This document shows positions 1 to 12,114 of a stretch of DNA of 64,000 nt, in pieces. Where the stretch lies: positions 5,700,429 to 5,764,428 of the forward strand of contig OZ037769.1 of assembly GCA_964035545.1 (NCBI GenBank), written 5' to 3'. Origin of the DNA: Bugula neritina (Eukaryota > Bryozoa > Gymnolaemata > Cheilostomatida > Bugulidae). The notes beneath the pieces are model-generated. The model was not told the DNA's origin and ran no database searches. It saw only the letters and a list, made by a program, of their open reading frames with translations. Both the position numbers and the translations under genes were made by a program. Every line of letters begins with the position of its first letter. Within the stretch, counting starts at the first letter, position 1.

Positions 1-325
1 ATGTACAGTTTCTTTTCTTGTAACCAGAAGTCAACACTCTGACAGTTGATTCTTGGCATAGACTCTTAAGGCCTCTGACAAGCTTTCCTACTGTGATACT
101 AGACATGGTTAGGCTAGTTTCAAGATGCTTAAGATTTTCAACAAAAATGTATTGCTAAAGTTACATCAAGTAATAGCTAGCACACATATAATTGTGGACA
201 TCAACCTTTGTGATACTTTAATATAGTTGTGTTATCTAATTGTGTACGTCAACCTTTATCCCCAACTATCTCCTCTGATCTAGCTGGAAGGACATCAACC
301 TTTATGATGCTTTAATATCCTATAG
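1..325 (+). other. Intron at the left edge
   Basis: This is the intron upstream of the first visible exon of the thyroglobulin type-1 gene; it ends in a TATAG acceptor at 325. It holds a diverged direct repeat: a block starting GACATCAACCTTTGTGATAC near 197 recurs near 291. No exon like the cysteine-rich second exon of the downstream paralogue is visible, so that part of the gene must lie outside the window. Confidence 0.6.
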
Positions 326-2768
326 GAGAAGGAGAGGCATGCACCAGTAGTGGATCTGGACTCGCTACATCTGAATGTGGAGATGATCTATATTGCTCTG
401 ACACCACAAACCAGTGCACTAAACGTAAGTATGATTTATGATTCGTTAAATTTTATTTTAGATTCTATATTCACTCATATTATATTATTATACACGGAAA
501 TTGAGCAATGTCTATTCAGTATATCTTTCAAAATAGGTGTGATGATTATTTGAATTACAGCTAAAATGTGTACTATTTGTTAAAATTACATTTTTCAAAG
601 TAGATAAGATGATTTTTAAAATACTGTTGTGTAGTTTTATGTTCTACATTCAATTGTTTTCATTAGTTTGACTTATATAATGGAATTTGTTGAAAAAATA
701 ATTAAAATCTTTTAGACAAGACTAGTTTTAAATGATCATGATTAACAAAAATTAGATTTCGGTTTTCTACAACTATAAATTACAGAGCTGCTATAATTTA
801 TAATGCACAATATTCTATGCTTTATCTTTTAGCAAACTGTGCCATGATCAAGAAAGAGAAAGAAGAGTTTCTGGCCACTGTGCCTAAGCCACCAGGGTTT
901 ATTGTCCCAACATGTGATGCTGATGGAACCTATACAGGCAAACAATGCTCGGAAAATGAGTAAGAATATTGCAACATGCCTATATAAGCTCATTATTATA
1001 TGCTTATAACTATATGCTTATAAATATATGCTTATAGCTATATGCTTATAAATATATGCTTATAGCTATATGCTTATAAATATATGCTTATAACAATATG
1101 CTTATAACTATATGCTTATGTTTATAAGTTTATACTTATTTGCTTACAACTATCTGCTTAAAAGCATGTGCTTATGATTATATATGTTTATAACTATATG
1201 CCTAAAGCTATAATATGCTTACAGCTGTATTTAAAATTATATATGCTTACAACTATAATTATGCTTATATGACTCTGTACTTACAAAGTGAGTCAATATA
1301 GATTGGTAACTTATAATTGTAGCCTACATTTAAAAGCTATTTTCTTACTGAGGGTAGACAAATTGTGATCCAAGTGGATTGATGTTTCAAGCACTTTACC
1401 TATGAGTAGTTAAAGAAAATGATGTCACAGAAGGCTAAAGTACTTGTAAATGAGTATTAACTGTTATAGAGCAAGCCTATTCACAATATGACAAGCGAGT
1501 GCAGGTTCATAATATGACATGCAAGTGCAGGTTCATGATATGACATGCGAGTGCAGGTTATCCACAAGTCGTTTTTATTTGCATGAATATTTTTGGTATT
1601 ACTAAACTAGAATTTCAAATTTCAAAATTCTTTCGTTTATATAATATCTATACTAGATGCATGCAACTGTAATGGAGATCTATTTTACACAATTCTGCAA
1701 AATATTAGATAATTCAAATATTGAGGACTTTCAACAGAGTAGCAGTGACAATATTCGTAGGAGAAACATATGTAGATCATCACTCAGATCATGCCACCAG
1801 CTTAAGTATAAAAATAAAAGCAGAAAAAACAAGCAGTACTAAATTCAACTTAATGTACAATTTGCAGATGCTACTGTGTAGATGTCCATGGAAAACTTAT
1901 CGACGGTTATTCTCATGACATTTCGCAGACGGATAACAGAATCACTTGCCGTAAGAGTCACCTGCACATATCAATATGAATATAGAATAACAGGAGAAGG
2001 GATACCATTGTCACATTAACTGTCCATACAATATATTGTTACAACTAAACCTACTCCTTAAATTATTTGTAATTTACTATAATTACTCTTTGGACTTTTA
2101 ACCTTGAAAAAACTTGCTTAACTATGGATATCCTAAACTTTGCTATTAGGAAAACTTGCGACTGTTTTATATTTCTATCTCTGTGAGTTAACCCCTGTCA
2201 ATATGTTTAAGTAGACTGAAGCCAGTGCTTCATAAATAATGTTCACAATATAGCTTGGGAGCTTCCGCTTGTAGAACAGGAGCAATTATGACTTGATGCT
2301 TTCCTGACACTACCAATGGCACTGCTGGTACTTGAACCCATGGCGCAACAGTTACTAGGCTAAACAAAGACAATAATTTTAGACTCACTACAGTTGTATT
2401 ACTTTTTTGACAGTCAGAGTTCATCATGAAAAGTGATTGGCTGTTTCATACCTTCCATACCTGTGATTGGCTGCTTCATACCTTTAATAACTCTGACTGG
2501 CCCTTTCATACTCTTCACACCTCTGATTGGCTGTTTCATATCTTTCATACCTGTGATTGGCTGTTTCACTTCTGTAGAATGCGCCAGAGATAAATCTGCA
2601 TACTTCAAACTGGGAATCATTGGGAGACTGTTTCATTGCACCGAGCACGGAGATTACAAGAACGTTCAGTGTCACGGCAGCGTATGTTACTGTGCTGACA
2701 GGAAGACTGGCAAACAGATTGATGGAACTGGAATACACATCAGTGCAAAGAGCAAACTTGACTGCTAA
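326..2768 (+). CDS. Thyroglobulin type-1 domain secreted protein, copy A (5' end outside window)
   Basis: Visible coding exons are 326-424, 833-959, 1868-1950 and 2578-2768 (stop TAA), joined in phases 1, 2 and 1 by GT..AG introns. The first exon encodes a cysteine-rich stretch ending in CSDTTNQC. The next two form one thyroglobulin type-1 repeat (NCAMIKKEKEE, CDADGTYTGKQC, then CYCVD). The last exon encodes a second complete repeat with FHCTEHGDYKNVQC, CYCADRKTG and a final Cys. The QC and CYCVD/CYCAD signatures define the family. Known members are secreted, and some inhibit cysteine or aspartic proteases; which protease, if any, is not shown here. A paralogue with the same exon phases lies 1.1 kb downstream, so the missing 5' part is probably a signal-peptide exon and a GGxCxCCxxC exon. 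The family assignment is firm; the function is inferred. Confidence 0.85.
1003..1135. repeat. Tandem repeat of about 14 bp, TATGCTTATAACTA type
   Basis: About nine imperfect copies of a 14-base unit (TATATGCTTATAAC, with AT or GC variants) lie in the intron just after the exon ending at 959. Decayed copies continue to about 1270. Confidence 0.85.
1483..1560. repeat. Three copies of a ~26 bp unit
   Basis: The unit ATATGACATGCGAGTGCAGG plus TTCATA is repeated three times with one or two changes per copy, inside the same intron system as copy A. Confidence 0.85.
2232..2375 (-). mobile_element. Possible tRNA-derived SINE relic
   Basis: On the minus strand this intronic piece contains a tRNA B-box-like GGGTTCAAGTACC followed by GTGTCAGGAAAGCATC. 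That is the kind of tail seen in many animal SINEs with LINE-derived ends. No clear A box at the normal distance and no target duplication were found, so the call is tentative. Confidence 0.35.
2425..2570. repeat. Tandem repeat of ~30 bp abutting a splice acceptor
   Basis: Five imperfect copies of a unit like TGATTGGCTGTTTCATACCT plus about ten variable bases fill the last 150 bases of the intron. They end at the acceptor TCTGTAG of the final exon of thyroglobulin gene A. The repeat supplies the pyrimidine tract of that acceptor. Confidence 0.9.
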
Positions 2769-3873
2769 ATTTGATCGTCGAGAATTTGATAACTCAACAG
2801 CTGCAGGCATACGACTATCGAATATTACTCTGCCCATATTTTTATTATTACCATTTGATTTTAATTGACTAAAAACAACCTTTCTGTTGGATGATTGTAT
2901 TAAAGAAGAATAAAGTTTTGCAAAATTATAGAGAATAAAACGAGACTATTGAATGCTTCACACAATATAACACATCAATCATAAGCAAATCTTCAAACTG
3001 AGCTACAGATAAAAGTGACATGTTTTTAGACAGCATTATATAGTTGCAGCAAGTATTCTTAGTATTAAAAGCTAACTGTTGGAGAAATAAAGCAGATCAA
3101 ATGTTCCAAACCCCATATATGTGTCTAATATAATATAATATAATACTGCTAATCTGTCTCAAAATTTTCAATAAACAAATCTTTATAATACTATCAAATT
3201 CACAAAGAGTAAAAAATAAATTTGCTGTTTTATCAAAGTATGTAGTTATACTTAACATCAGATTTTGGGTTTAGTTATTAGAGTATTTCATGGGTTGAAA
3301 AACTGAAATAGTAAAATAATTGATAAATAGCAATTAATTTTGATACGTCAATATACTTGTGTGTAAAAATCTTCAATTAAAATAACACCACAAATTAACA
3401 TATCTATAAATAGCCTAAACTACTAAATACAGCTACATAACCTGATTGTCATTTGAAAGCAGTTCAGTAACAGGCAGTTGTACTAAAGTCATACTTATTT
3501 ACATTTTATAAAAGTATTTATTTATGTAAGCCGGAACCTTTTTGGCAGCAGTGATTCGGGCAATACAAATCCTATACTTTCAAATTACATAAAATAGTTC
3601 TGATTTATATTGCCAGTAACAATACTGTCACTAGCTCGATTGATAAAAACATTCTTTTAGATTTATGTACATATAATAATAATTATAATGAAGTTTGCTG
3701 TAAACAACAAGTAATAATATTAAAGAAAGCTTTCATGATTAAAACCGGCACATTAGAAATTAGTTAATTAAACTAGCAGTGCTTTAGACAAACAGACATG
3801 GGTAAACACAGTTATCGTTTTATTAAAAGTTATTTCTTTCAATGTTTATTTGACCTCAGCCAGCTTTGAAAGC
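2769..3873 (+). other. 3' UTR of copy A and intergenic DNA before copy B
   Basis: A consensus AATAAA lies at 2909-2914, about 140 bases after the stop of copy A, and probably ends its transcript. The rest is AT-rich with no open frame or repeat I can support. The promoter of copy B should lie just before 3874, but I see no clear TATA box. Confidence 0.5.
2909..2914 (+). terminator. Poly(A) signal of thyroglobulin gene A
   Basis: Consensus AATAAA about 140 bases downstream of the TAA stop at 2766-2768. Confidence 0.6.
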
Positions 3874-6553
3874 ATGAAGGGACCGGGTGTGATAGTCATA
3901 ATCAGCCTAGTGGCTATATATTATGTCAACACCAGTGTCATGTAAGTTATAATTATAATAACATTTTACATAATATAATGGTGATACCGTAAATTTAATT
4001 GTTTGACTGTTTTCTATTAAAAAGAATCAATACATTTAGAAATTGACAAGATCTCTTGCTAAAGACTTTTGTTGTGCAAAATCTAGGCAACAAATCACTC
4101 TGGGTGAAACTAGTAACTTAAATGCATGGCTATTTATATATACTTCAATTTCTTATTAAATGATATGACTATTTCATAGTATTTTATGTCGGCTGTTTAA
4201 AATGTTTAGGGTTTTCTGCATGCGCATACATGTAATGTCAACATTTTTTCAAAATAATGAAACTTACTTTTTAAAAACCAACAGACATTGATTATTTTTT
4301 AAAGTTGCTTACTGATCATTGCAATTATATAATAATTATTTCCTTGCAATAAATAATGTTTCAACAAATTTAATGTACTTGAGGGTTAGTAGAATTAAAC
4401 TATAAAAACGATACAAGAAATTTGAGTTTTCACCTACATTTACTATACAGCTACTAGAGAAAATACTTCATGTGTTGCTCAACGCTACAAGTTTAGTACA
4501 GCCTACATATGAATACCTTGACGTTACATGCATTGGGGCCGGGGCCGCGCAGGCAAATTGTACAACATTAATTATTATGCAATCTTTTACTTTATATAAA
4601 TGAGAGTTTTGAGATTTTTGTACTTGTGCACATGGAATATATACAATAGAAAGTGTGTTTTAATTTTTTCAGTTTCTTTTTAAAAACTAAAATATCATCA
4701 AACCATATATATAATATAAACTTGTGTTTCGGTATGCTATGGCCTAACCCTTACACATAGCAAACATTATATAAATGCCTGTCTTATGTTTTTGTATAAT
4801 ACAGATGCCCACAACATGTTTGTGAGAGAGTTTCATGCGAATCTAACCTCACAGAAGAAGTATGTGACACTCGTGGTGGAAGATTTGTTGAGAATGGAGG
4901 GTTTTGTCAGTGTTGCGATGTTTGTCTTTTGTCAGTAGGTGAGCTGGGAGGTCTATGAAAAGAGTGTTAGGCTTGCTAGTTCCCATTTAGGAGCGATTGC
5001 AGTAGTGGAGAAATTGAGATAGCATAAGTTCTTTAATTTTATTATTAAATTTTGGTTTGGGGCACCAGAACATAACTTCTTACGCTACATTTCTATAATT
5101 TAGAAAAGAGGCTTTTCTTAATTTCTCCATTACTGCACCTACCTCTTAGTTGCTTCTTGACTTGTGAAAGCAATTATTTTATTTATTTTATAGATGGTCA
5201 TATGAATCATTACAGTATAGTTTTGTAAAATATTATTTTATTAAACTATAATAGACGTTTAGTATTAATGCTGAAACTGTTTAGGGGAAGGTGGAGATTG
5301 CTCTGCATCGATGACGGTAGCTGTTCCAGCAACTGTGGAGTGTACTACACCACTTTATTGCGACTTCTACACTCGGAGATGCAAATGGCGTGAGTTTTTA
5401 TACCACATGGATAGTAAATAATGCAAACATATAAGAAAGAGCAAGTAGGCTACGGAATTATTGTTACGGATTTTTGAAGATTTACCAGCTAGAAATAGTT
5501 GCTATGAGCCCGAAAATTTGATTTTTAATGAACCAATTTAACTTATATTGAATTATTTTGTTATTTTAATTTATATTCAGGTCAATGATTTAACTGATTT
5601 TTACTTACTCAATTTAATTACACCCACTATTAGTTAACTGAGCTAACTTTATAGCTTTTGTCATTAGTTTATAGTTCTCCTATTTGGAAAGACTATTAAT
5701 TCTACATTTTCAGCAAGCTGTGCTACCGTGAAAAAAGAAGCAGAAGATTATGTGAACAGTCGACCAATAAAGCCTTTGGGATACTTTATCCCTGACTGTG
5801 ATGCTAATGGAGGTTTCAAAGGGAAACAGTGCTACGAAGTCACGTAAGACCAGTTGTGTTTCAGACTTGTGTAACATATGTAGCTTGGAGAAAGTTTTCT
5901 TTAAGTATGGTGTACTAGTCTATTATGGTTCATTATAGTAGGGTATAGTATGTAGTATAGTGCAGTTTAGTATGAGATATTATACCATAACATAGTGCAA
6001 TGTAGTATATATTATGATATAGCATAACATGATGCAATGTAGTATATATTATAGTATACCATAACATGGTGCAATGTAGTATATATTATGGTATACCATA
6101 ACATGGTGCAATGTAGTATATGTTATGGTATAGTATAACATGGTGCAATGTAGTATATTATATTATGGTACAGCATACTATGGTCTCTTATCCGAGTACT
6201 TTGCTATACCTTAGTATATCATATTATGGTATAGTATATCATAATACTGATATTTGTAACTGTAGATGCTATTGTGTTGATATCAATGGTAACAAACTGT
6301 CTGGATACGACCACCCCATATGGAAAACAGACAACACAATCACATGTGGTAAGTGTACAGAGCCTTTTACCCCCCACTAGAACTTGTAGCATGAGTAAAC
6401 ATTTTAAGTAAACTTTGATAGGAAAACTAGTCTAGAAAGTGGTTAGTGCTTTTCTACCATTGAAATTAATTATTTGTAGAATGTGCTAGAGCAAAAGTGA
6501 GTGATTCCACGCTGAACTGTACAGCCCAAGGAGACTACATTACGTCAGCATAG
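3874..6553 (+). CDS. Thyroglobulin type-1 domain secreted protein, copy B (truncated second repeat)
   Basis: Six coding exons: 3874-3941, 4805-4938, 5285-5389, 5714-5843, 6266-6348 and 6480-6553. They join in phases 2, 1, 1, 2 and 1, giving 197 aa. Residues 1-22 are a hydrophobic signal peptide beginning MKGPGVIVIISL. Residues about 23-102 are cysteine-rich with FCQCCDVC, reminiscent of the GGxCxCCxxC core of IGFBP N-terminal-like domains. Residues about 103-173 form one thyroglobulin type-1 repeat (CDANGG, KQC, CYCVDINGN). The last exon starts a second repeat (ECARAKVSDSTLNC, GDY) but reaches TAG at 6551 before the QC and CYC signatures. Copy A completes this repeat at the same place. The protein is probably secreted; a protease-inhibitor role is possible from the family but unproven. 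The truncation may be natural or a recent loss. Confidence 0.85.
4988..5148 (-). mobile_element. MITE family M1, copy 1
   Basis: About 160 bp with imperfect terminal inverted repeats. The right end, read on the minus strand, is AGGTAGGTGCAGTAATGGAG; the left end is a diverged version. It lies in the intron between exons 2 and 3 of copy B. Three relatives occur at 18398, 47198 and 57869. No transposase is encoded. Confidence 0.75.
5960..6170. repeat. Tandem repeat of ~39 bp, TATACCATAACATGGTGCAA type
   Basis: About five imperfect copies of a unit containing CATAACATGGTGCAATGTAG and a TATATTATGG stretch fill the intron before the CYCVD exon of copy B. Looser TATGGTATAG motifs extend on both sides, from about 5920 to 6245. 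Confidence 0.85.
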
Positions 6554-7040
6554 AACCCTGGAGGCAGCAGTACCTGACTAGCGACAGCACTACATGAGTC
6601 TTCACTGGCATCACTGCTTATAATATCGACTATGATGTGTGTGACAATTAAATATTTCTATTTAAATGCCGTCAAATTTTATTTTTATTTGAATTAACAA
6701 ACTTATGCATGAACAAAAATGATATGCGTATATGAATTTACAAGCTATACAATCTAACAGCATTGAAAATAAAAAATAAATTCACATCAATTCAGTCATT
6801 TATCATATAAGTTACATATTATCAAGTATATATAGAAGATTCACTGTCTTATTTTCAACTGCTTATAATAGCAATATATGACTGGGACATCTAAGCAACA
6901 GTAAATATCCTTCACAAACCAGCACTATACAACAAACAATAAGGCAACTAGTTTCCCAGTTGTCTTCTCTTTGACATAAGTGGAATATCAGCAGCGTTTG
7001 CTAGTCAGAAAAAATATTTCATCAAAGACATAAGCCATGC
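6554..7040. other. 3' flank of copy B and gap before translin
   Basis: The sequence after the stop does not restore the missing part of the second thyroglobulin repeat in the same frame. A variant poly(A) signal ATTAAA lies at 6647-6652. The remainder is AT-rich with no supported gene. Translin converges from the other side. Confidence 0.5.
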
Positions 7041-7046
7041 TTTATT
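7041..7046 (-). terminator. Poly(A) signal of translin
   Basis: TTTATT on the plus strand is AATAAA on the minus strand, 142 bases past the translin stop. Confidence 0.55.
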
Positions 7047-7187
7047 TACAGCTAATATACTACTATAGAACTATTATATTACTATAGTAATATTATATAC
7101 CATAGTAATATATGACAACAGTATTATCACATTACCATAGTACTATATAAAATGGTAGTACTAAATTCCAAGATTGTTCCAGAAAGA

Positions 7188-10100
7188 CTAGACAGAAGAA
7201 CTCTCAGCTTTAGCCTTAGAACTGTCAGACTCTTGGGGAGCAGCTGTAAGGCCTCTTATAGAAATATCATATACAACCTAAAACAGTGCAAGAGAATTCT
7301 ATAGCATAACAGTTCAAAATTATATTTTAAATTAAAAAATCATACAGAGAAAAAAGTTTACAAAACTAATATTAATTTTAGTTTTACAGCTCATAGAGAA
7401 ATGCATGACAAAAGATAGCCTAATGTAGTTTATTATCACAAACTTTATATTAGTTTTGTTAAAGTTGATGATGCAATAACAAACATAAATGGGCATAGGT
7501 GGAATATAAAATAATATAATAGCCAATGTCAATAAATTAATATATCTTTTCAAAATAATGATAGTAAACTAGTGATATCTTTTAAAGCACAGTGTTGCAA
7601 TTTTTTATTGCAACAAAATTATCAAAAAGCTTTCCTATTAAAACTATTCTTAGACATTTAATTATATTACATAATGAGGAAACACAACTCCCTTTCATTA
7701 AGTATGACATAAACATTACAGTTAATTAAACTTGGCAAATAAAAACACCTCATCCAGTACCAGTTTTAGATCCTAAGAAGACTGGTATCATACTGAATAT
7801 ATTTAACATGGAAAGAGTAGAAAAAATAAGTTCCATAACATAGAAGGGCAAATGTATAGTATGAGGGCGTCGTGCAAGGCTGTGTTAGTCACCTTAAATT
7901 GCATAACAAATTTCCAGAGTGCACAAAACGTCATGTTATCTAGAGTTAGTGTCAAGCTTTCTACAGGCACAGCAAAGTGTTTGTTGGCAGAAAATCTTTA
8001 ATTAAAGTATTTATTAAACAAACCAGATAACAATAAGTGTTTTGCAAGCAAGTAGTATAGTCATTTAACCTTATCCTGAACTGCTGGAAGCTTCAAATGT
8101 GTACAAAACTTGACCCTGTGTTTTAAATAAACCCCTGCATGACAATGTAAATATCATGCCCTTCAACTCTATTGTTTAGTTTATTGGTTCTTAAAGCATT
8201 ATTTAAAAAGGAATAAATATTAAAGAGAACTGATAGCTGAAAGTTACTAAGTGCATGTAAATATATGAAGTAAAGATGAAATACAGAGTGTGACCTTTTC
8301 ACCTATGCATGGGTGAAGTAAATGTTGTGTATGTACCTAGAAAGAGATTTGATATGTAGCACATTTGCCACACTGATAGATTAGCTAGCCTTTCGCAAGG
8401 CCCGGCCACACACTCGTGAGAATCACACGAAATCGTCTATTTGACACAAAAAACACAAACGTACAATCAAATTTGAGGGAATTCAAACGAAATCATGTTC
8501 ACTGGGTGCACCCACCGAAGACGATGAACGAAAAATCGCAATCAACGATAAGCACCATTTGATTGGTCAATAGAATTTTAGCAACAGTGATTATTTCATT
8601 TTTATCATGCTTCTGTGTCTAGCAATTTTCTGCTGTTTGTATCTTGTGCAAGACTTATTCACGGGCTATTTATTATGTGTTTTGTCCGACGAGTGTGAGG
8701 CCGGTCATAACGAGAGGATAACTCACGACAATATTCACACAAATTTTTTGGTGTGTGTGTGGCCAGGCCTTCAACTAGGCCATTTACTAAAGAAAAAAAT
8801 ACAAGTTAATGATGAAATACCTCTTCCACTTTCTTCATATCGTATTTCATGGAGTCAAACCGCTTTCTCAAACTGTCATTCTTTAAATTCAACAGTCTGA
8901 ATCCTGAATCTAGGTCATTCATGAACGCAGCAATATGCAGAGGTTTGGCGTAATCTGCAGCAGTGACGGAATTAACAGCTAACCGAGACTAAAAACAGAA
9001 TTGTAGTACATACTGTGCAGAGTTGGCTTACAGTAAAAACAATTTTCTAGAATAGTTTATACTTTAGTTTAGCGCTACAGAATATTGTTGACAGTTGTCT
9101 TCCCACATCATGGTGTTGTTAGCTAGTAGCTCAGAAAGTCCTAAACCCCTCTATGCAATCTACCCCTGTAGCAGCTGGCTTTACAATATTTTCCCAAATT
9201 TAGATTTATTTCAGAGACTGAACACAAACTAAGCCATGATGCATTGTTTACTTAAGGCTTGCTTAATAAATAAAACACAGCACTTTTACTGCTGCTTTTC
9301 ACTTGCATAATATTAAAATAATAATGTAATAAACACTTAATTAAATTAGGAATCTTCCCTGTGACAACAAACTAGTAAATGTCACCTAATAGCACACCAA
9401 AACATGGTGATATCATACCAGCTTGACCGAAACAATAACATTTGGATTTTATAACTACATGTATATATGACTCTATTATTTGTGGAATATGCAGCAAATG
9501 ACAATTATTACTGACTGCTATTAATATGAAATATTGGATTATGAATGTTATGAATAATAGAGTTGAGTCACTGCAAACAACATGACTATACTAAAGACCT
9601 GCTTCTGCTGCACACTAAATTCAGAATAAACCTTCAATTCCAGTGATCCCATTGACTATGATAACTAATAAGTGGTGCAATAGTTGCTACTGGAAAGGCA
9701 AGAGCAATTGTCAGCATCAGTACTAATTACTTTTATGCAGAACTAGAGTAATCTTCTCCTCTTTTTAAGGAAAGGAAGTTAGATAACTCCAAAATGATAT
9801 TATTAGTATAAGTAAAACATTGCTTTACCTATTATACTACAATAAGCAAGCTCTACTGTAAAGATAGCAACTACAATTATTGCTTCCACAGATTCCAAAA
9901 AAAACAGTTTATGCTCTGAACCTACCAATTCATTGGATAAGCTAACTAAACCATGCAGATAATCCTCCAAATCATAATACAGCTTATCGGAAGTTCTATC
10001 TGTTGTGAGAGAGAGGCTATCTGCAGCTTCGTGCCACAGCAGAAGTTTTCCTGTTGACAGAAACTCTATGAATGTGACGACAAACGTCAGCTTCTGGGTG

Positions 10101-12114
10101 CAGAATTTCCAGTGATCGTGATACCTTTGAATCAACAGGTGAGCTTTTACGTTATACACAATAGCATGTTATAGCTGCATAAGAAAAGTTCTGAGATAAA
10201 ATGTGTTATTTCTGAATGTACAAGAGGCTACAGTACAAGTAATAGAATATAACTTTTTATGTCAAAAATTTAAGCCTTGATAGTGGAAATTGTTGAAAGA
10301 TTAAATCATATGTTCTCAACCAATGTCTTGGCGTAACATAAATTAAAGAAATCACAAAATGATAGTAAAACATCTCAGTTTACAGTTACCTTTAAAAGAA
10401 AAGCTATAACATCTCAGCTACAGGTACTAAATGTGCTAAATAATTACTACCTGTAGAATTCTGCCTTTGAGACTGTTTCAGCTAGTTTGGTGTAAAGATC
10501 GGGAATTGTCTGCTTTAAAATAGCCCTAGTCTGTTCAACAAGTTCCGTCACTACAAACACAATAAAACAGGTGCAGATAAATTCATCTATCTAAGTCATT
10601 GTAAGGTAAATACTATCACAACATATTTCATGGACACTAACAATTTCAATACCATGTTCTCCTATTACTAAACTCCAATATTTTATTCGCCTGTGCAACA
10701 TTACCATGTCCCTCTGACACACAAGCCTGACTCAAAAACACACTTTAATACAGTTTACGAAATATCTTTCAGTTAAAACAGATAAAATTAATTTCACAAT
10801 AATGTTTGGCAGGAAAAATACTGCACCTTTGCTGAGGCCTCCAGGTTTATGGATACTTTGCAGAGTTGTGATCATCTGTCTTACAGTTTGATCTAGTTCT
10901 TTTACCACAACTCTAATATCCTACAAATATCCTGTTATACAGTACTAATTAAACAATAAAACCATATATTGCACATATTAAAATCACACATAAAATTGAC
11001 TGGAATGCATATTATATCTTTTAAGATTGGCCTTTAATTGAAAGCATTAGGAAACGTAAAAGACGGAAAAATTAAATTAAAAAAAGAGTTCTTTAAAAGC
11101 TACATATTATTCTTTATTAAAATGGTGAAAATAAAACTATGCACAATATCAGATTGGCAAGATCGTAACTTTTTTGTTACAAACTACTTGCGCATCAGTG
11201 CAAGATATTTAACTTAGTCTCAAGACAAATAAACTGGAAAAATAGGACACAATAAAATTCAAAACAAGCTAAAGCTATTTGATGGAGATGAAAATATTAT
11301 AGCCTATGTTATAGAATGATGCAGTTCAATTTATTTATGGCAGATCTTATTTACTTTATGCAAGAAGCAAAATGAATATTTAGCAGTTGTGCTATCTTAA
11401 GAAAACAGGCAGGACAACTCTCAAATTAAAAAATGATGTTCAAGCAAATTGATTTTCACACTTATATTGTGACAATGTTGGACTAGTTATGAACAAATCC
11501 AAAATACTAGTATCCATTTTATTAAGCTTCAAAAGCAAACAAGAAGGGAAAATATAAATAAACCTACAGGCTAAACTGGCAAATGCCATATCTATATTCA
11601 TTGATTAAATAAATTAAAAATTATAATAATCACAATCGCAAAAATTATTATTGATAAAGATTTATTCAGCATTCACTATCATTATGATTATATCTATTCA
11701 CTATCATAATATTTATTATAAATATCAAATCAACTTTGTTGCAAATTGATTGATGTATATGATATAATCGATAATTTATTAATTTTATACTAATAGTAAT
11801 AGCAATAAAATAGTTACAATATAATTACAATTACATCAACATCTAATTGATTGTATAATTTCACCAACATGCTTTTCAACTAATATTATTATGACCAATA
11901 ATTATAATTATAATCAATAAAATAATTATTCACTGATTTATAATCATGATAATAAATATAAGTCCTTGAACTAAAATATTATTATTATAATTACTACTAA
12001 AGAAATTATAAATTTTACCTCCCTTTTTTCTTGTTCAAGCTCTAAATCTTTTTGAAAACTTCCAAATATAGCTGTAATTGTATCACCATCACATCCAAGA
12101 TTATCTGCAGCCAT
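7188..12114 (-). CDS. TSN: Translin
   Basis: Six coding exons on the minus strand: 12019-12114, 10827-10920, 10451-10550, 9926-10124, 8821-8988 and 7188-7277. All junctions are in phase and give 248 aa; human translin has 228. Family landmarks in order: DIRVVVKELDQTVRQ (about residues 33-47), YHDHWKF (about 97), DLEDYLHGLVSLSNEL (about 148-163), SRLAVNSVTAADY (from 164), SGFRLLNLKNDSLRKRF (about 191) and VVYDISIRGL (from 220). Translin is a helical single-stranded DNA/RNA-binding protein that forms octamers and, with TRAX, the C3PO endoribonuclease acting in small-RNA processing. The catalytic residues of that complex belong to TRAX, not translin. The C-terminal tail after SIRGL is longer than in human and is rich in Ser, Lys and Glu. 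The start ATG at 12114 opens MAADNLGCDGD, in register with the family N terminus. Confidence 0.96.
8397..8771. mobile_element. MITE with GGCCACACAC-type inverted ends, in translin's last intron
   Basis: The ends AAGGCCCGGCCACACACTC and, inverted, AAGGCCTGGCCACACACAC match at 17 of 19 positions and bound a 375-bp element. The interior is more GC-rich than its flanks and has no transposase similarity; a 97-codon open frame that begins inside it is not protein-like. I found no clear target duplication, so the superfamily is open. Confidence 0.65.
10921..12018 (-). other. Translin intron 1
   Basis: An AT-rich intron of 1.1 kb with many TTATAAT/ATTATAA runs, especially 11590-11990. I see no gene or defined repeat unit in it. 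Confidence 0.6.

Noticed and set aside
8607-8900. 97-codon frame from 8607
   Set aside because: It starts inside a MITE and runs antisense into translin exon 5.
9803-9925. Extension of translin exon 4 past 9926
   Set aside because: The frame stays open but a GTAGG donor at 9925 joins NEL to SRL exactly as in the family.
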